Counted from the first letter of the stretch, positions 17,878 through 28,393 are shown. The stretch is DNA of 64,000 bases from Gluconacetobacter johannae (GCF_014174305.1 NZ_JABEQH010000001.1:1-64000), one strand, 5' to 3'. Program-made: numbers and translations. The notes: generated by a model not told the origin, from the sequence alone.

Positions 17878-19101
17878 TCAGAGCGGCAGGATACGTTCCG
17901 ACAGTTCGCTCAGCGCCTGGATGCCGGGCAGCGTCTTGCCTTCCAGCCATTCCAGGAACGCGCCGCCGGCGGTCGAGGTATAGGACATCTGGTCCGCCAC
18001 CCCGGCATGGCGCAGCGCGGATACGGTGTCGCCGCCGCCCGCGACGCTGGTCAGTTGCCCCGCCTGGGTTCGCCGCGCCACTTCGGCCGCCAGTTCGTTC
18101 GTGGCGGTGTCGAAGGGATGCAGCTCGAACGCGCCCAGCGGCCCGTTCCACACCAGCGTCTTCAGGCCGATGACCTTCTGGGTCAGCAGCCTGACCGTCT
18201 CCGGCCCCGCGTCCAGCACCATCGAATCGGCGGGGATGGCATCGACCGGCACGGTCCTGGTCGGCGGGTCGGCCCGGAATTCGGTCGCCGTCACGGCGTC
18301 GACCGGCAGCACGATCTCGCATCCCCGTTCCGCCGCGCGGGCCATGATGGCGCGCGCGGTGTCGTGCATGTCGGCTTCCTGCAGCGACTTGCCGACATTG
18401 ATCCCTTTCGCCGCGAGGAAGGTGTTGGCCATCGCCCCGCCGACGATCAGGACATCGACCTTGTCCAGCAGGTTGCCGATCAGGTCCAGCTTGGTCGAGA
18501 TCTTGGCGCCGCCGACGATCGCGCCGACCGGGTGGACCGGGTTTTCCAGCGCGATGGCCAGGGCGTTCAGTTCGGCCTCCATCAGCCGCCCGGCGAAGGA
18601 CGGCAGGAAGCGGGCCACGCCCTCGGTCGAGGCATGGGCGCGGTGGGCGGCGGAAAACGCGTCATTGACGTAGTCGTCCGCCAGCGCGGCCAGCGCCTTC
18701 GACAGCTCGGGGTCGTTCTTTTCCTCGCCGGCGTGGAAGCGCGTGTTCTCCAGCACCAGGACGTCGCCGTCCTTCAGCGCGGCGACGGCGGCCTCGGCCA
18801 CCGGGCCGATGCAGTCGTCGGCAAACGCCACCGGCCGGCCCAGGGTCTTGCCCAGGGCGGCCGCGATGGGGGCCAGGGACATTTCCGGCACGCGCTTGCC
18901 CTTGGGGCGGTCGAAATGGCTGACGACGATGACCCGTCCCCCCTTGTCCGCCAGTTCGCGGATGGTGGGGGCCAGACGCTCGATCCGGGTCAGGTCGGTG
19001 ATGTGCCCGTCACGTACGGGCACATTCAGGTCGGCGCGCAGCAGGATCTTGCGTCCCGCCGCGTCCAGCGTATCGAGCGTCTTGAACGAGACGCTGCCCA
19101 T
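17878..19101 (-). CDS. pgk: Phosphoglycerate kinase
   Basis: Interconverts 1,3-bisphosphoglycerate plus ADP and 3-phosphoglycerate plus ATP, 407 residues. Substrate-binding block [14 protein letters not shown], the HFDRPKG motif and the C-terminal nucleotide site [13 protein letters not shown] are present. The ATG at 19101 overlaps the gap stop by one base (TGATG), so the two are coupled. It is the last gene of a transketolase-like/gap/pgk operon. Confidence 0.97.
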   Translation of the reverse strand: MGSVSFKTLDTLDAAGRKILLRADLNVPVRDGHITDLTRIERLAPTIRELADKGGRVIVVSHFDRPKGKRVPEMSLAPIAAALGKTLGRPVAFADDCIGPVAEAAVAALKDGDVLVLENTRFHAGEEKNDPELSKALAALADDYVNDAFSAAHRAHASTEGVARFLPSFAGRLMEAELNALAIALENPVHPVGAIVGGAKISTKLDLIGNLLDKVDVLIVGGAMANTFLAAKGINVGKSLQEADMHDTARAIMARAAERGCEIVLPVDAVTATEFRADPPTRTVPVDAIPADSMVLDAGPETVRLLTQKVIGLKTLVWNGPLGAFELHPFDTATNELAAEVARRTQAGQLTSVAGGGDTVSALRHAGVADQMSYTSTAGGAFLEWLEGKTLPGIQALSELSERILPL

Positions 19102-20120
19102 CACAGCGACCCGAACAGGGCGGCGGTGTCCGACATCCGGTTGGAGAAGCCCCACTCGTTGTCGTACCAACTGCAGATCCGCACCAGCTTGCCGCCGTCC
19201 ACCAGCGCCGTTTCCGTCGCGTCGAAGGTCGAGGACGCGATGGTGTGGTTGAAGTCGGTGCTGACCAGCGGCTCGGTGTTGTAGGCCAGGATGCCCTTCA
19301 GCGGCCCCTCGGACGCGGCCTTCAGCATCGCCGCGTTGACTTCCTCGACCGAGGCGGGCGGGCGCGTCGGCACGAAATCGAGCGAGACGAGCGAGACGTT
19401 GGGCGTGGGCACGCGAATTGCGGTGCCGTCCAGCTTGCCCTTCAGGTGCGGCAGCACCAGCCCGACCGCCCGGGCCGCGCCGGTCGAGGTCGGGATGATG
19501 TTCATCGCCGCGGCGCGGGCGCGGCGCGGGTCCTTGTGCAGCGTGTCCACCGTGCGCTGGTCGCCGGTGTAGGAATGGATGGTGACCATGTAGCCGCGCT
19601 CGATCCCGAACGTCTCATCCAGCACCTTGGCGACGGGCGCCAGGCAGTTGGTGGTGCACGACGCGTTGGAAATCACGGTCATGTCGCTGGTCAGCGTGTC
19701 GTGGTTCACGCCGTAGACGATGGTGGCGTCCACATGCGTGCCCGGGGCCGAGATGATGACCTTGCGCGCGCCGGCCTCGATCAGGTGGGCGGCCTTCTCC
19801 TTGGTGGTGAAGCGGCCGGTGCATTCCATGGCGACGTCCACGCCCTCGAACGGCACCTTCGTCGGATCGGCCTCGGCCGACACGGCGAGCGTGTAGGTGC
19901 GGCCGTTGGCGGCGATGACGATCGAATTGCCCTCGACGCGGACATCGGCGGGAAAACGGCCGTGGATGCTGTCGTAGCTCAGCAGGTGGGCGTTGTCGGC
20001 GACGCTGCCCAGATCGTTGATGGCGACGGGCTCCACGTCGGTCCGCCCGCTTTCGATGATTCCGCGCAGGACCAGGCGGCCGATACGGCCGAAACCGTTG
20101 ATCGCGACTTTGACAGCCAT
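19101..20120 (-). CDS. gap: Glyceraldehyde-3-phosphate dehydrogenase, type I
   Basis: Forms 1,3-bisphosphoglycerate from glyceraldehyde-3-phosphate with NAD(P), 339 residues. The N-terminal Rossmann motif is [14 protein letters not shown] and the catalytic cysteine motif is [12 protein letters not shown]. The ATG at 20120 ([11 protein letters not shown]) is supported by family alignment; the open frame upstream overlaps the preceding gene. It lies 22 bases after the transketolase-like gene. Confidence 0.97.
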   Translation of the reverse strand: MAVKVAINGFGRIGRLVLRGIIESGRTDVEPVAINDLGSVADNAHLLSYDSIHGRFPADVRVEGNSIVIAANGRTYTLAVSAEADPTKVPFEGVDVAMECTGRFTTKEKAAHLIEAGARKVIISAPGTHVDATIVYGVNHDTLTSDMTVISNASCTTNCLAPVAKVLDETFGIERGYMVTIHSYTGDQRTVDTLHKDPRRARAAAMNIIPTSTGAARAVGLVLPHLKGKLDGTAIRVPTPNVSLVSLDFVPTRPPASVEEVNAAMLKAASEGPLKGILAYNTEPLVSTDFNHTIASSTFDATETALVDGGKLVRICSWYDNEWGFSNRMSDTAALFGSL

Positions 20121-20142
20121 TCTATTTCTCTCCCGTGTGAAT

Positions 20143-22275
20143 TCAGCTACGGACCGTCGTCCGATGTAGGACGCCATCCCCGGCCGGGGATCGCACGCGG
20201 CCGCTTCCCGCTTTTTGCCCGGACGGCGAGGGAAAGTCACGTCCCGTCTCATGGATCAGGCGGCGGGCGGTGTCACGGATCCGCTCGGCGGTGATGCCCA
20301 GGCGGCGGTAGAGTTCGCTGGAGGGCGCGGTTTCGCCGAACCCTTCCATGCCGATGAACACGCCGTCCTGGCCCAGCCAGCGTTCCCATCCGAATCCCGA
20401 CGCGGCCTCGATTCCGATGCGCGGGGCGGCGCCCAGCACCTGTTCGCGGTAAGCGACGTCCTGGAGGGCGAACAGTTCCCAGCAGGGCAGCGAGACCAGG
20501 GCCGCGTGGACTCCCTCGCGCACCAGGTGGTGCAGGGCCTGCCGGGCGATCGCGACCTCGCTGCCGGTGGCGATCAGCGTCACCTGGCGCGGTCCGCGCG
20601 CCTCCTCCAGCACGTATCCGCCACGGGCCCCGGTGCCGCCGGCGCCGCGCGGGCGGCGGGGGCGCGTCTCGGCCGCGCCCGGCGTCAGTGCATCCTCCGC
20701 CAGGACGGGGCAGAGCGTCATCAGGCTGGGCCCCTCGGTCCGGCGCAGCGCCAGTTCCCAGCATTCCATCGTCTCCCGCCGGTCGGCGGGGCGGAACACC
20801 GCGACATTGGGCATGGCCCGCAGGCTGGCCAGTTGCTCCACGGGCAGCCATCCCGCGCCGTCGGGGCCCAGCGCCAGCCCGTCGTCGGTCAGCAGGTAGA
20901 TGACCTGCCGCCGCATCATCGCGGCGAAGCGTAGCGCCGGGCGCATACGGTCGATGGCGACGAACGTCGTCGCCCCGCACGGGATCAGCCCGCCATGCAG
21001 CGCGATGCCGTTCAGCAGCGCCGCCAGGCCGTGCACGCGCGTGCCGCAATCGGGCGTCGTCTCGCCCCGGCGGGCCTGCCCCGTCAGTTCGATGCCCCGG
21101 CGGGAGGTCAGGCAGAACAGTTCGGGGATCAGGTCCCGCAGGATGTCCAGCCCCTGCCGCGCGTGCGCCACCGTCGTGTCCGCCGCCGCGCCGCCCACGG
21201 GGCCGGCGGGCAGCGTCGGCGCGCGCGGGCGGCTGGCGCGCAGGGGGGCCGGCTGCAGCGTCGTGGCGTGCAGGGGCGCGCCGGGCATCTGCCACGACCG
21301 GACCCAGTCCTCGCGCCAGAAGGCGGGCAGGCGGCCCTGGGTCGTGCGTTCGAATTCCGGCCGGTGCCGATGCTTGGCCAGGCGGCGCAGCCAGGACCGG
21401 CGTGCCGACGCCCCGCGGCGCGCCGCGGGCGCCCACAGCAGGGTCGACAGATCGCCTTCCGGGGCGGTCGCGGCCCTGGCGGGTTGTGCCGCCCCCGGCG
21501 CCACGGTGCAGGCGATGACGCAGGGCTTGCGCGCGCGCAGCGCGGCCGACAGGGCGGCGTGGACGGCGTCGGGGTCCTCGGCCGCGATCGTGCGTACCGA
21601 CCAGCCGGACGCGGCGTAGCGGGCGAGGGTGTCCTCGGCCTCCTTCCTGTCCTCGGGGGGGATCTCGAACAGGACCGTGACCCGGTCCAGCGCCAACTGG
21701 CCGGCCAGCATCGCCGATTCCAGGGCGACGCCGGTGGACAGTTCCGTTCCGCAGGACAGGACCCAGATCCGATGATTGACGATCGACCGCCCGAACCGCG
21801 CGGCCATGTGCCGTTCGGCCAGCGCCATCCCGATCGCGGCGCCCAGCCCCTGGCCGCTGGAGCCGAACGCCATCTCGACGGCCGGGTGGGCGCCGTATTC
21901 CACCAGGGCCTCGCCGGGCGCGGCCGTCTGCCCGGCCAGGCGCATCATCGCCTGCAAAAGCGGCCGGTGACGCGTGGACGAAACGATGAAGCGGTCGCGG
22001 TCCGGCCAGTCGGCGCAGGCGGGGTCGAAGCGCAGGAACTGGTTCCACAGCACGCAGGTCGGCGTGGCCATCGCGCCGGCCTGCGCGGCGGCGGCGGGGT
22101 TGGGGCTGGCCGTGCGGATGAAGGCCCGCACCGCGTCACGCAGGGCGTGGATGGTCAGGGCATGGATGGTCTGGGCCGGAACGGCCTGTCGCGCGGCTGG
22201 CTCCGGCGGCGCGGCGTCCGTGGCCGGCGGCGCGTCCGGGGCCGGCACAAGCGTCTGGGTTCGCGCGGTGTCCAT
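20143..22275 (-). CDS. Transketolase-family protein, predicted catalytically inactive
   Basis: Protein of 710 residues aligning along its length with transketolase, but with the active site eroded. The pyrophosphate domain (about 70-260) keeps [15 protein letters not shown], yet the Mg/TPP motif GDG...N is replaced: the aspartate position is G176 (in SCGTELSTG) and the asparagine position is P206 (in EIPPED). In the pyrimidine domain (about 400-560) the cofactor-activating glutamate of GVREF is V415 (GTRVHG), and the substrate histidine of THDSI is D464 (TDDGL), while NGIALHGG and [13 protein letters not shown] are well kept. The C-terminal domain is followed by an extra basic tail. It is the first gene of the operon with gap and pgk, where an active transketolase often sits. 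ATG at 22275. A regulatory or structural role is inferred. Confidence 0.8.
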   Translation of the reverse strand: MDTARTQTLVPAPDAPPATDAAPPEPAARQAVPAQTIHALTIHALRDAVRAFIRTASPNPAAAAQAGAMATPTCVLWNQFLRFDPACADWPDRDRFIVSSTRHRPLLQAMMRLAGQTAAPGEALVEYGAHPAVEMAFGSSGQGLGAAIGMALAERHMAARFGRSIVNHRIWVLSCGTELSTGVALESAMLAGQLALDRVTVLFEIPPEDRKEAEDTLARYAASGWSVRTIAAEDPDAVHAALSAALRARKPCVIACTVAPGAAQPARAATAPEGDLSTLLWAPAARRGASARRSWLRRLAKHRHRPEFERTTQGRLPAFWREDWVRSWQMPGAPLHATTLQPAPLRASRPRAPTLPAGPVGGAAADTTVAHARQGLDILRDLIPELFCLTSRRGIELTGQARRGETTPDCGTRVHGLAALLNGIALHGGLIPCGATTFVAIDRMRPALRFAAMMRRQVIYLLTDDGLALGPDGAGWLPVEQLASLRAMPNVAVFRPADRRETMECWELALRRTEGPSLMTLCPVLAEDALTPGAAETRPRRPRGAGGTGARGGYVLEEARGPRQVTLIATGSEVAIARQALHHLVREGVHAALVSLPCWELFALQDVAYREQVLGAAPRIGIEAASGFGWERWLGQDGVFIGMEGFGETAPSSELYRRLGITAERIRDTARRLIHETGRDFPSPSGQKAGSGRVRSPAGDGVLHRTTVRS

Positions 22276-22423
22276 CCGTCGGCCTGCCTTTCGTCGGTAT
22301 CGTACTCCGGCCACCGACGGACGAAAGAGGTATCGGATGGCTATAGGGGTGTGGACGGTGGGCCGCAAGTCGCGCTCTAAACGCTCTTGCTCCGCGCTGC
22401 GGATGCTGTAACCGTGCATCGCC

Positions 22424-22888
22424 ATGTTCATCCGTTGTCGTCCCGACCCGATTGTGCGCGCCGCGTTGGCGGCGGGCGCCCTGTGCCTGGCGGGATGCGA
22501 CCTGGTGGACCAGCGGACCTTCGATCCGCGGGCCAGCCGCCCGCCGGCGCCGTTCGTGCCGCCCGCCCCGCCGGGACGCCCGCCCGTTCCGCCCCTGGTG
22601 GAAATCGGCGCGGGGACTCCGCCCGGGCAGTGGCAGCCGGCCCTGCAAGGGGCCGTGGCGCGGGCGCGGGCGTTGAAACCCAACGTTCTGTTCCAGGTCA
22701 GGGTGCTGGTCCCGGCCGGCCCGACGCCGCAGCAGGAAGGCGCCGCCCTGGCCCGCGCGGTGGCCACCGATGGCCGGGCGGTCGCCGCCGCGATCGTGGC
22801 GGATGGTGCGACGTCGTCGCAGGTGGAAATAACCGCTATGTCGGATTCGTCGGTGACCGCCGGCGTAATCCGGGTGTATGTGCGATGA
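22424..22888 (+). CDS. Proline-rich lipoprotein of unknown function
   Basis: Protein of 154 residues with a lipoprotein signal ending CLAGC, then a proline-rich linker ([17 protein letters not shown]). A folded C-terminal domain of about 90 residues contains [19 protein letters not shown] and ends in beta-rich [21 protein letters not shown]. It is divergent from the transketolase-like operon. The terminal domain has a hydrophobic alternation suggesting a periplasmic alpha/beta fold, but I recognise no family. Confidence 0.7.
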   Translation: MFIRCRPDPIVRAALAAGALCLAGCDLVDQRTFDPRASRPPAPFVPPAPPGRPPVPPLVEIGAGTPPGQWQPALQGAVARARALKPNVLFQVRVLVPAGPTPQQEGAALARAVATDGRAVAAAIVADGATSSQVEITAMSDSSVTAGVIRVYVR

Positions 22889-22997
22889 ACCGAACCGACA
22901 TCCGCATGACGGAAGCGGACGAACTGTAACGGCGACAGCCGCGTGGGACCCGGACCCGGGGCCCGGATACCGGACGGCGTCGCAGGAGAATTCGAGA

Positions 22998-24260
22998 GTG
23001 GCCAGTATCGACGTAGGCGGACACCCTTTCTACAGGTTCTGCCGAACAGCGCTGGAAGATATTCGCCGACAGGGCCGTTATCGTCAGTTCACCCCCCTGG
23101 CGCGCCAGGCGGATAATTATCCGGTGTATGACCGCGCCGTTCCGGCGGTTCAGCCGCCCGACGGGCGTGAGGCCGTGGTCTGGTCCGCCAACGACTATCT
23201 CGGCATGGGGGTCGAGCCCGCGGTTGTCGAGGCCGCGATCGGCGCGATCCGCGCGCACGGCGCCGGCGCCGGGGGCACGCGCAACATCGCCGGCACCAGC
23301 CCGCTGCATGCCGAGCTGGAGGCCGAGCTGGCCAGCCTGCATGGCAAGGAGGCCGGGCTGCTGTTCGTGTCGGGCTATGTCTCGAACCAGGCGAGCCTGC
23401 AGACCATCCTGACCAGCATGCCGGGCTGGATCTGCTTTTCCGACCGGCAGAACCATGCGTCGATGATCGCGGGCATCAAGGGTGCGCGCGGGGCGTCGTG
23501 CGTGATCTTCGAACATAACGACCTGGCCGACCTGGAGGCGAAGCTGGCGGCCGCGCCGAAGGATGCGCCGAAGCTGATCGCGTTCGAGAGCGTCTATTCC
23601 ATGGACGGCGACATTTCCGACATCGCCGCGACCTGCGCGCTGGCGCGGAAATACGGCGCCATGACCTATCTGGACGAGGTCCATGCCGTCGGGCTGTACG
23701 GCGCGCAGGGCGGCGGCATCGCCGAACGCGACGGCATCGGCGACCAGGTCGATATCATCGAGGGAACGCTGGCCAAGGGGTTCGGCGTCCATGGCGGCTA
23801 CGTCACCGGGTCGGCCGAACTGATCGATTATCTGCGGTGCGCCGCGTCGGGATTCATCTTCACCACCTCACTGCCGCCCTCTGTCGTGGCGGCGGCCCTG
23901 GCCAGTGTCCGGCTGGTCCGCAAGGACGGCTGGCGGCGCGAGAAGATGTTCGAGCGGGTCGAGGCGTTTCGCACCCGGCTGCGCGCGGCGGGCGTGCCCT
24001 TCATGCAGACGCCCAGCCATATCGTGCCGATCCCGGTGGGCGACGCCGACCGCTGCACCGAGATCAGCCGCCGCCTGCTGTCGGAATACGGGCTGTATGC
24101 GACGCCGATCAACTACCCGACCGTGCCGCGCGGCACCGAACGGCTGCGCCTGACCCCTGGCCCCTTCCACACCGACGAGATGATGGACGAGATGGTGGCT
24201 GCCCTTGCGACGCTGCTGGGTGTTTCGGCGGACCGTACGGTCCAGGACGCCGCGGCCTGA
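22998..24260 (+). CDS. hemA: 5-aminolevulinate synthase
   Basis: PLP enzyme that condenses glycine and succinyl-CoA to 5-aminolevulinate, the first step of haem synthesis by the C4 route, 420 residues. The glycine-rich block [29 protein letters not shown] and the PLP lysine K260 in [11 protein letters not shown] are all present. GTG start at 22998 with AGGAGA at 22984-22989. The C4 route is typical of alphaproteobacteria. It is convergent with the DsbA-like gene across a strong palindrome. Confidence 0.96.
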   Translation: MASIDVGGHPFYRFCRTALEDIRRQGRYRQFTPLARQADNYPVYDRAVPAVQPPDGREAVVWSANDYLGMGVEPAVVEAAIGAIRAHGAGAGGTRNIAGTSPLHAELEAELASLHGKEAGLLFVSGYVSNQASLQTILTSMPGWICFSDRQNHASMIAGIKGARGASCVIFEHNDLADLEAKLAAAPKDAPKLIAFESVYSMDGDISDIAATCALARKYGAMTYLDEVHAVGLYGAQGGGIAERDGIGDQVDIIEGTLAKGFGVHGGYVTGSAELIDYLRCAASGFIFTTSLPPSVVAAALASVRLVRKDGWRREKMFERVEAFRTRLRAAGVPFMQTPSHIVPIPVGDADRCTEISRRLLSEYGLYATPINYPTVPRGTERLRLTPGPFHTDEMMDEMVAALATLLGVSADRTVQDAAA

Positions 24261-24267
24261 TACGCGC

Positions 24268-24293
24268 GGGGCGCGGGCCGATCGGCCCGCGCC
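24268..24293. terminator. Perfect 26-bp palindrome between hemA and the DsbA-like gene
   Basis: The half-site GGGCGCGGGCCGA is followed directly by its reverse complement. It can form a very stable hairpin and lies 8 bases after hemA and 21 bases after the end of the minus-strand gene, as expected for a shared bidirectional terminator. Confidence 0.65.
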
Positions 24294-24313
24294 CCCGACG
24301 CGTCAGGGGCCGT

Positions 24314-25126
24314 TCAGCCCTTGCGGACCTTGGCGATCGCGGTTTTCAGGTCGTCCAGTTCGACGGCGCCGGGGATGACGTAGCGGGCGTCGAACACGAA
24401 GGTTGGCGTCCCCTCCATGTTGATGGCCTGGGCCAGCGCCGTGTTGTCGCGCAATGTCGCGGCGACGGCGGGGCCGGCCATGTCGGCCGCCAGGCGGTCG
24501 GGGTCCAGCCCGGCCTGGGTCGCCAGCACGCGGATCCGCGCGGCGTCGGGCTTGGTGCTGTCCGTCATGACGGCGCGCTGCATGCGGAAATAGGCGTCCT
24601 GACCGCCTTGCAGGGACGCGGCGACGATGGCCTGCGCGGCCAGCAGGCTGGCGGGTCCCAGGACCGGAACGATCTTTTCCACGACGCGCACGTCCCGGTC
24701 GTCGTGGACCAGGCGGTCCAGGTCGGGCAGCACCTTGCGGCAGTAGGGGCAGCGCGGATCGTAGAATTCGACCACCGTCGTGCCGCCGTGCGGGTTGCCC
24801 AGGATGGCGTCCGTGGCCACGGGTCTGGTCAATGCCGCCCGGTTCGCCGCCAGGGCGTCGCGGGTCGATGCCTGCTGCTGGGCCTCGGCCCCGGCGCGCA
24901 GGGCGGCGATGGCGTCGGTCAGGATGGACGGGTCGGTCTTCAGGGCGCTCCTGACGATATTCACGATCTCCTGCCGCTGGGCGTCGGTGAAGCCGCTGGC
25001 GTCGGCGGCCCTGGCGCCTCCGCCGAAACCCAGCAGCGACGCCGCCAGCAACGCGGCGGACAGGCCCCGCGCGCGCCAGGGGGGCGTGGAGGCGTGGGGG
25101 CGGACGGTGGGGCGAGGATGCGGCAA
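24314..25126 (-). CDS. DsbA-family periplasmic thiol-disulfide oxidoreductase
   Basis: Protein of 270 residues with a signal peptide (LSAALLAASLLGF, cleavage near GARA). A helical linker precedes a thioredoxin-fold domain with the active site CPYC (C126, C129) in EFYDPRCPYCRKVLPDL. The cis-proline loop is GTPTFVF. The architecture resembles Com1/BdbD/ScsC-like DsbA proteins that oxidise or isomerise disulfides in exported proteins. No DsbB partner is adjacent. Confidence 0.88.
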   Translation of the reverse strand: MPHPRPTVRPHASTPPWRARGLSAALLAASLLGFGGGARAADASGFTDAQRQEIVNIVRSALKTDPSILTDAIAALRAGAEAQQQASTRDALAANRAALTRPVATDAILGNPHGGTTVVEFYDPRCPYCRKVLPDLDRLVHDDRDVRVVEKIVPVLGPASLLAAQAIVAASLQGGQDAYFRMQRAVMTDSTKPDAARIRVLATQAGLDPDRLAADMAGPAVAATLRDNTALAQAINMEGTPTFVFDARYVIPGAVELDDLKTAIAKVRKG

Positions 25127-25248
25127 GGATGTACTCCGGTCATCGGGTCGGATGCCCGCCGTCTGTAAAGCAGAACCATGCGAGGCGGAAGGGTGGCATG
25201 TCGCGTGTTGCCGACGTTCCAGAAGACCGCTAATTCCGGAGGAGCCCG

Positions 25249-26778
25249 GTGGTTCGCGTCGGGGCCGGTGCGGTGGTTATGGAGAATTTGTGCGTGCGTG
25301 AGCGTCCCCTGAATCCCCCCGTCCGTCGATACGGGGCCATGCTGGCGTCGACCGTCCTGGCGGCCGCGCTGGCCGGCTGCGGAACATCGCCGGTCAAGAC
25401 GGTCAGCAGGACGCTGTTCGGTGGCGGAGAATCCTCGCCCTATCTCAGCGGCTATATCGGCAATGTGGTGGCGGACGAACCCCAGGCGGCGATGGCCGCG
25501 CGGGATGTCCTGGCCCGTGGCGGCAATGCCGCCGACGCCGCCGCCGCGATGGGCATGACCCTGGCCGTCACCCTGCCGTCGCGGGCGTCGATGGGGGCCG
25601 GCGGCGCGTGTCTGGCCTACCGTCCGGGCGATGGGCAGGGCGGGCGCGCCTTCCTGTTTACCCCCGTGGCGGGGGCGGCCGCGACGAACGCCGGGACGGC
25701 GCCGGCGGGCGAACGGGTGGACCGGCCCGCCGCCGTGCCGATGCTGGCGCGGGGCCTGTATCTGATGCATCTGCGCTATGGCAGCGTGGAATTCGGCGAA
25801 ACCCTGTCCCCCGCGCTTGGCCTTGCGCGGAACGGCATGACGGTCGGCCGGGGGTTGGCGAACGATCTGGCGGCCGTCGAGGCCCCGCTCATGGCCGACC
25901 CCGGCGCGCGGGCGCTGTTCAGCCGCAACGACGGGAAGATCCTGACCGAGGGCGATACGCTGGTCCAGTCCCGCCTGGCCGGGGTGCTGGAACAGATCCG
26001 CAGCGTGGGCGTGGGCGATTTGTATAACGGCGCGCTGGCGGCCTCGTTCGTCGCGGGCAGCCAGGCGGCCGGGGGCGGGCTGGCGTCCGCCGACCTGCGG
26101 AGCGCGGTCCCGGCCGAAACGCCGCCGCTGACCGTCATGTCGGGCGGAACGACGGTGGCCTTCCTGCCGCCGCCGGCCGATGGCGGGCTGGGCAGCGCCG
26201 TGGCCTTCCACGCCCTGTCCGCCGGCGGGCAGCCGGGGCAGGTCGCGCAGGCGGCGGTCGCGGCCTGGCGCGCACGCACGCCGGGGGCCCACGACGCCGA
26301 CGACCTGGTGGCCCAGGCGCAGGCGCTGGTGGAGTCCGGAACCGTCGTCGGGGGCGGCGCCCTGCCGCATCTGCCGGCTTCGACCTCCTTTGCGGTGGTG
26401 GACCGCCACGGCGGGGCGGTGGCCTGCGCCCTGACGATGGACAATCTGTTCGGCACCGGTCGCGTGGCCGGCAGCACCGGCATCGTCATGGCGGCATCGC
26501 CGCAGCGCCTGCCGCGCCCGCTGCTGACTGCGGCGATCGCCAGCCGGGACAGGGGGTTCAGGGCCGCGGTGACAGGCTCCGGCCAGAACGACGCCGCCGA
26601 TGCGGTGGCGGCGGAAATGCAGCAGGTGCTGGCCGGGCAGGACCCCGGGGCGCGGCCGGTCACGGCCAATGGCCGCATCAACGCGATTTCCTGCCCCCAC
26701 GGCCTGCCGGGCGGCGAGGGAAGCTGCGTCGGCGGAACGGACGCGCGCGGGGCCGGTCTGGCCGTGGGGTCGGAGTGA
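25249..26778 (+). CDS. Gamma-glutamyltranspeptidase-like lipoprotein, degenerate active site
   Basis: Protein of up to 509 residues with lipobox ALAGC (C44) and a GGT fold. Recognisable blocks are DVLARGGNAADAAAAMG, ETLSPALGLARNGMTVG and VAGSTGIV. The autoprocessing site TTHFSVVD of true GGT is STSFAVVD (378-385), so the nucleophile is Ser or a shifted Thr. The oxyanion motif GSPGG reads GSGQN, the TLN asparagine is D, and the gamma-glutamate-binding arginine region is not recognisable. It is either a much-altered hydrolase or a pseudoenzyme on the periplasmic side. GTG at 25249 has a strong GGAGGAG; ATGs at 25279 and 25339 are alternatives with more usual signal-peptide lengths. Confidence 0.7.
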   Translation: MVRVGAGAVVMENLCVRERPLNPPVRRYGAMLASTVLAAALAGCGTSPVKTVSRTLFGGGESSPYLSGYIGNVVADEPQAAMAARDVLARGGNAADAAAAMGMTLAVTLPSRASMGAGGACLAYRPGDGQGGRAFLFTPVAGAAATNAGTAPAGERVDRPAAVPMLARGLYLMHLRYGSVEFGETLSPALGLARNGMTVGRGLANDLAAVEAPLMADPGARALFSRNDGKILTEGDTLVQSRLAGVLEQIRSVGVGDLYNGALAASFVAGSQAAGGGLASADLRSAVPAETPPLTVMSGGTTVAFLPPPADGGLGSAVAFHALSAGGQPGQVAQAAVAAWRARTPGAHDADDLVAQAQALVESGTVVGGGALPHLPASTSFAVVDRHGGAVACALTMDNLFGTGRVAGSTGIVMAASPQRLPRPLLTAAIASRDRGFRAAVTGSGQNDAADAVAAEMQQVLAGQDPGARPVTANGRINAISCPHGLPGGEGSCVGGTDARGAGLAVGSE

Positions 26779-26896
26779 CGGGGGCCGCGTGCCGCTTGTG
26801 GGCGATCATGTTTTGTTCTAGATTTTCGCAGTCGGCCTTTCGCACGCGCGATGCGAAGGATGCGGGCATTCACGGCATTGGAATGGGGTAAGGGCG

Positions 26897-27952
26897 ATGG
26901 CGCAGGCACCGGGCATGGACAAGAGCAAGGCGCTTGAAGGCGCCCTGAGCCAGATCGAGCGGGCGTTCGGCAAGGGCTCGGTCATGCGTCTGGGGGAACG
27001 CCCCAACGAACAGGCCGACGTTATTTCCTCGGGATCGCTGGGGCTGGATATCGCGTTGGGAATCGGCGGCCTGCCGCGTGGCCGCATCGTCGAGATCTAC
27101 GGCCCCGAAAGTTCGGGCAAGACGACGCTGGCCCTGCACGCCATCGCCGAGGCGCAGAAGAAGGGCGGCACCTGCGCCTTCATCGACGCCGAGCATGCGC
27201 TGGACCCCGGCTATGCGCGCAAGCTGGGGGTCGATGTCGACAATCTGCTGATTAGCCAGCCCGATGCCGGCGAACAGGCGCTGGAGATCGCGGACACGCT
27301 GGTGCGTTCGGGGGCGATCGACGTGCTGGTGGTGGACAGCGTGGCGGCCCTGGTGCCGCGGGCGGAACTGGAAGGCGACATGGGCGACAGCCACGTCGGC
27401 CTGCATGCGCGCCTGATGAGCCAGGCGCTACGCAAGCTGACGGGCACGGTGTCGCGGTCCAACACCATGATGATCTTCCTGAACCAGATCCGCCTGAAGA
27501 TCGGCGTGATGTTCGGCAGTCCGGAGACGACGACGGGCGGCAACGCCCTGAAATTCTATGCCTCGGTCCGGATGGACATCCGGCGGATCGGGTCGATCAA
27601 GGACAAGGACGAGGTCGTCGGCAACCAGACCCGGGTGAAGGTGGTCAAGAACAAGATGGCCCCACCGTTCCGGCAGGTCGAATTCGACATCATGTATGGC
27701 GAAGGGATCAGCAAGATGGGCGAACTGGTCGATCTGGGCGTCAAGGCGGGCATCGTCGAGAAATCGGGCGCATGGTTTTCCTATGACAGCCAGCGGATCG
27801 GGCAGGGGCGGGAAAACGCCAAGACCTTCCTTCGCACCCATCCGGAAATGGCCGCCGATATCGAACGTCGTGTCCGCGAACAGGCCGGTGTGGTCGCCGA
27901 GGCGATGCTGGTGGCGCCCGGCGAGCAGGATCTGGCTGACGCCGCCGAGTGA
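26897..27952 (+). CDS. recA: Recombinase RecA
   Basis: DNA strand-exchange protein and LexA coprotease, 351 residues. Walker A is GPESSGKTT (69-77), Walker [10 protein letters not shown], and loop L2 [20 protein letters not shown]. Start ATG at 26897 follows a GGGTAAGGGCG purine run. Upstream I see only one GTTC half-site (26815-26818) and a CCTTTCGCA/TGCGAAGG hairpin in the leader, not a clean alphaproteobacterial GTTC-N7-GTTC LexA box. Confidence 0.98.
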   Translation: MAQAPGMDKSKALEGALSQIERAFGKGSVMRLGERPNEQADVISSGSLGLDIALGIGGLPRGRIVEIYGPESSGKTTLALHAIAEAQKKGGTCAFIDAEHALDPGYARKLGVDVDNLLISQPDAGEQALEIADTLVRSGAIDVLVVDSVAALVPRAELEGDMGDSHVGLHARLMSQALRKLTGTVSRSNTMMIFLNQIRLKIGVMFGSPETTTGGNALKFYASVRMDIRRIGSIKDKDEVVGNQTRVKVVKNKMAPPFRQVEFDIMYGEGISKMGELVDLGVKAGIVEKSGAWFSYDSQRIGQGRENAKTFLRTHPEMAADIERRVREQAGVVAEAMLVAPGEQDLADAAE

Positions 27953-28009
27953 TCGGGTGCGCGCATGGCCGGTAGAGGGCGGCCTGCACGCGCGGGCGGG
28001 CTGACGGGC

Positions 28010-28393
28010 GTGCGCTTTGGCTGCGTCCGCGGGTTCCGCCCCATCCTTGCGGTACTGCTGTGCCTGGGGGCATGCGCGCACCGGCCGGATGGCGATTCGA
28101 TCGACATCCCGCCGCCGAGGCTGGGCGCTGCCGGCGATGATTCGGACGGCGCACCCTCGACGGGTGGGGCGGGCGGCGAGAAGGCGTCTTCGCCCGGCGC
28201 CATGGCGGCGCGGCAGCCGGATTATCGGCCGCTGCCGGATGCGCCGGGGATGCAACTGATTTCATCCGGATTCGATCCGAACGCCAGCGACGACGATGGC
28301 GGCCAGAAAGAGGACGGCAAGCATTACGTCGTCCCCGATACCCAGGTCAGCTACGGGCCTCGTTCGGGCCGGCAATCGGGATATGGCCATTAG
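28010..28393 (+). CDS. Small lipoprotein of unknown function
   Basis: A 127-residue protein with a compact signal (FRPILAVLLCLGAC) giving an N-terminal lipidated cysteine, then a low-complexity Gly/Ser/Asp-rich stretch. A short C-terminal block HYVVPDTQVSYGPRSG follows. I chose the GTG at 28010 because it gives a normal signal length; an ATG at 27965 adds 15 basic residues. It follows recA by 57 bases on the same strand. No family recognised. Confidence 0.6.
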   Translation: MRFGCVRGFRPILAVLLCLGACAHRPDGDSIDIPPPRLGAAGDDSDGAPSTGGAGGEKASSPGAMAARQPDYRPLPDAPGMQLISSGFDPNASDDDGGQKEDGKHYVVPDTQVSYGPRSGRQSGYGH

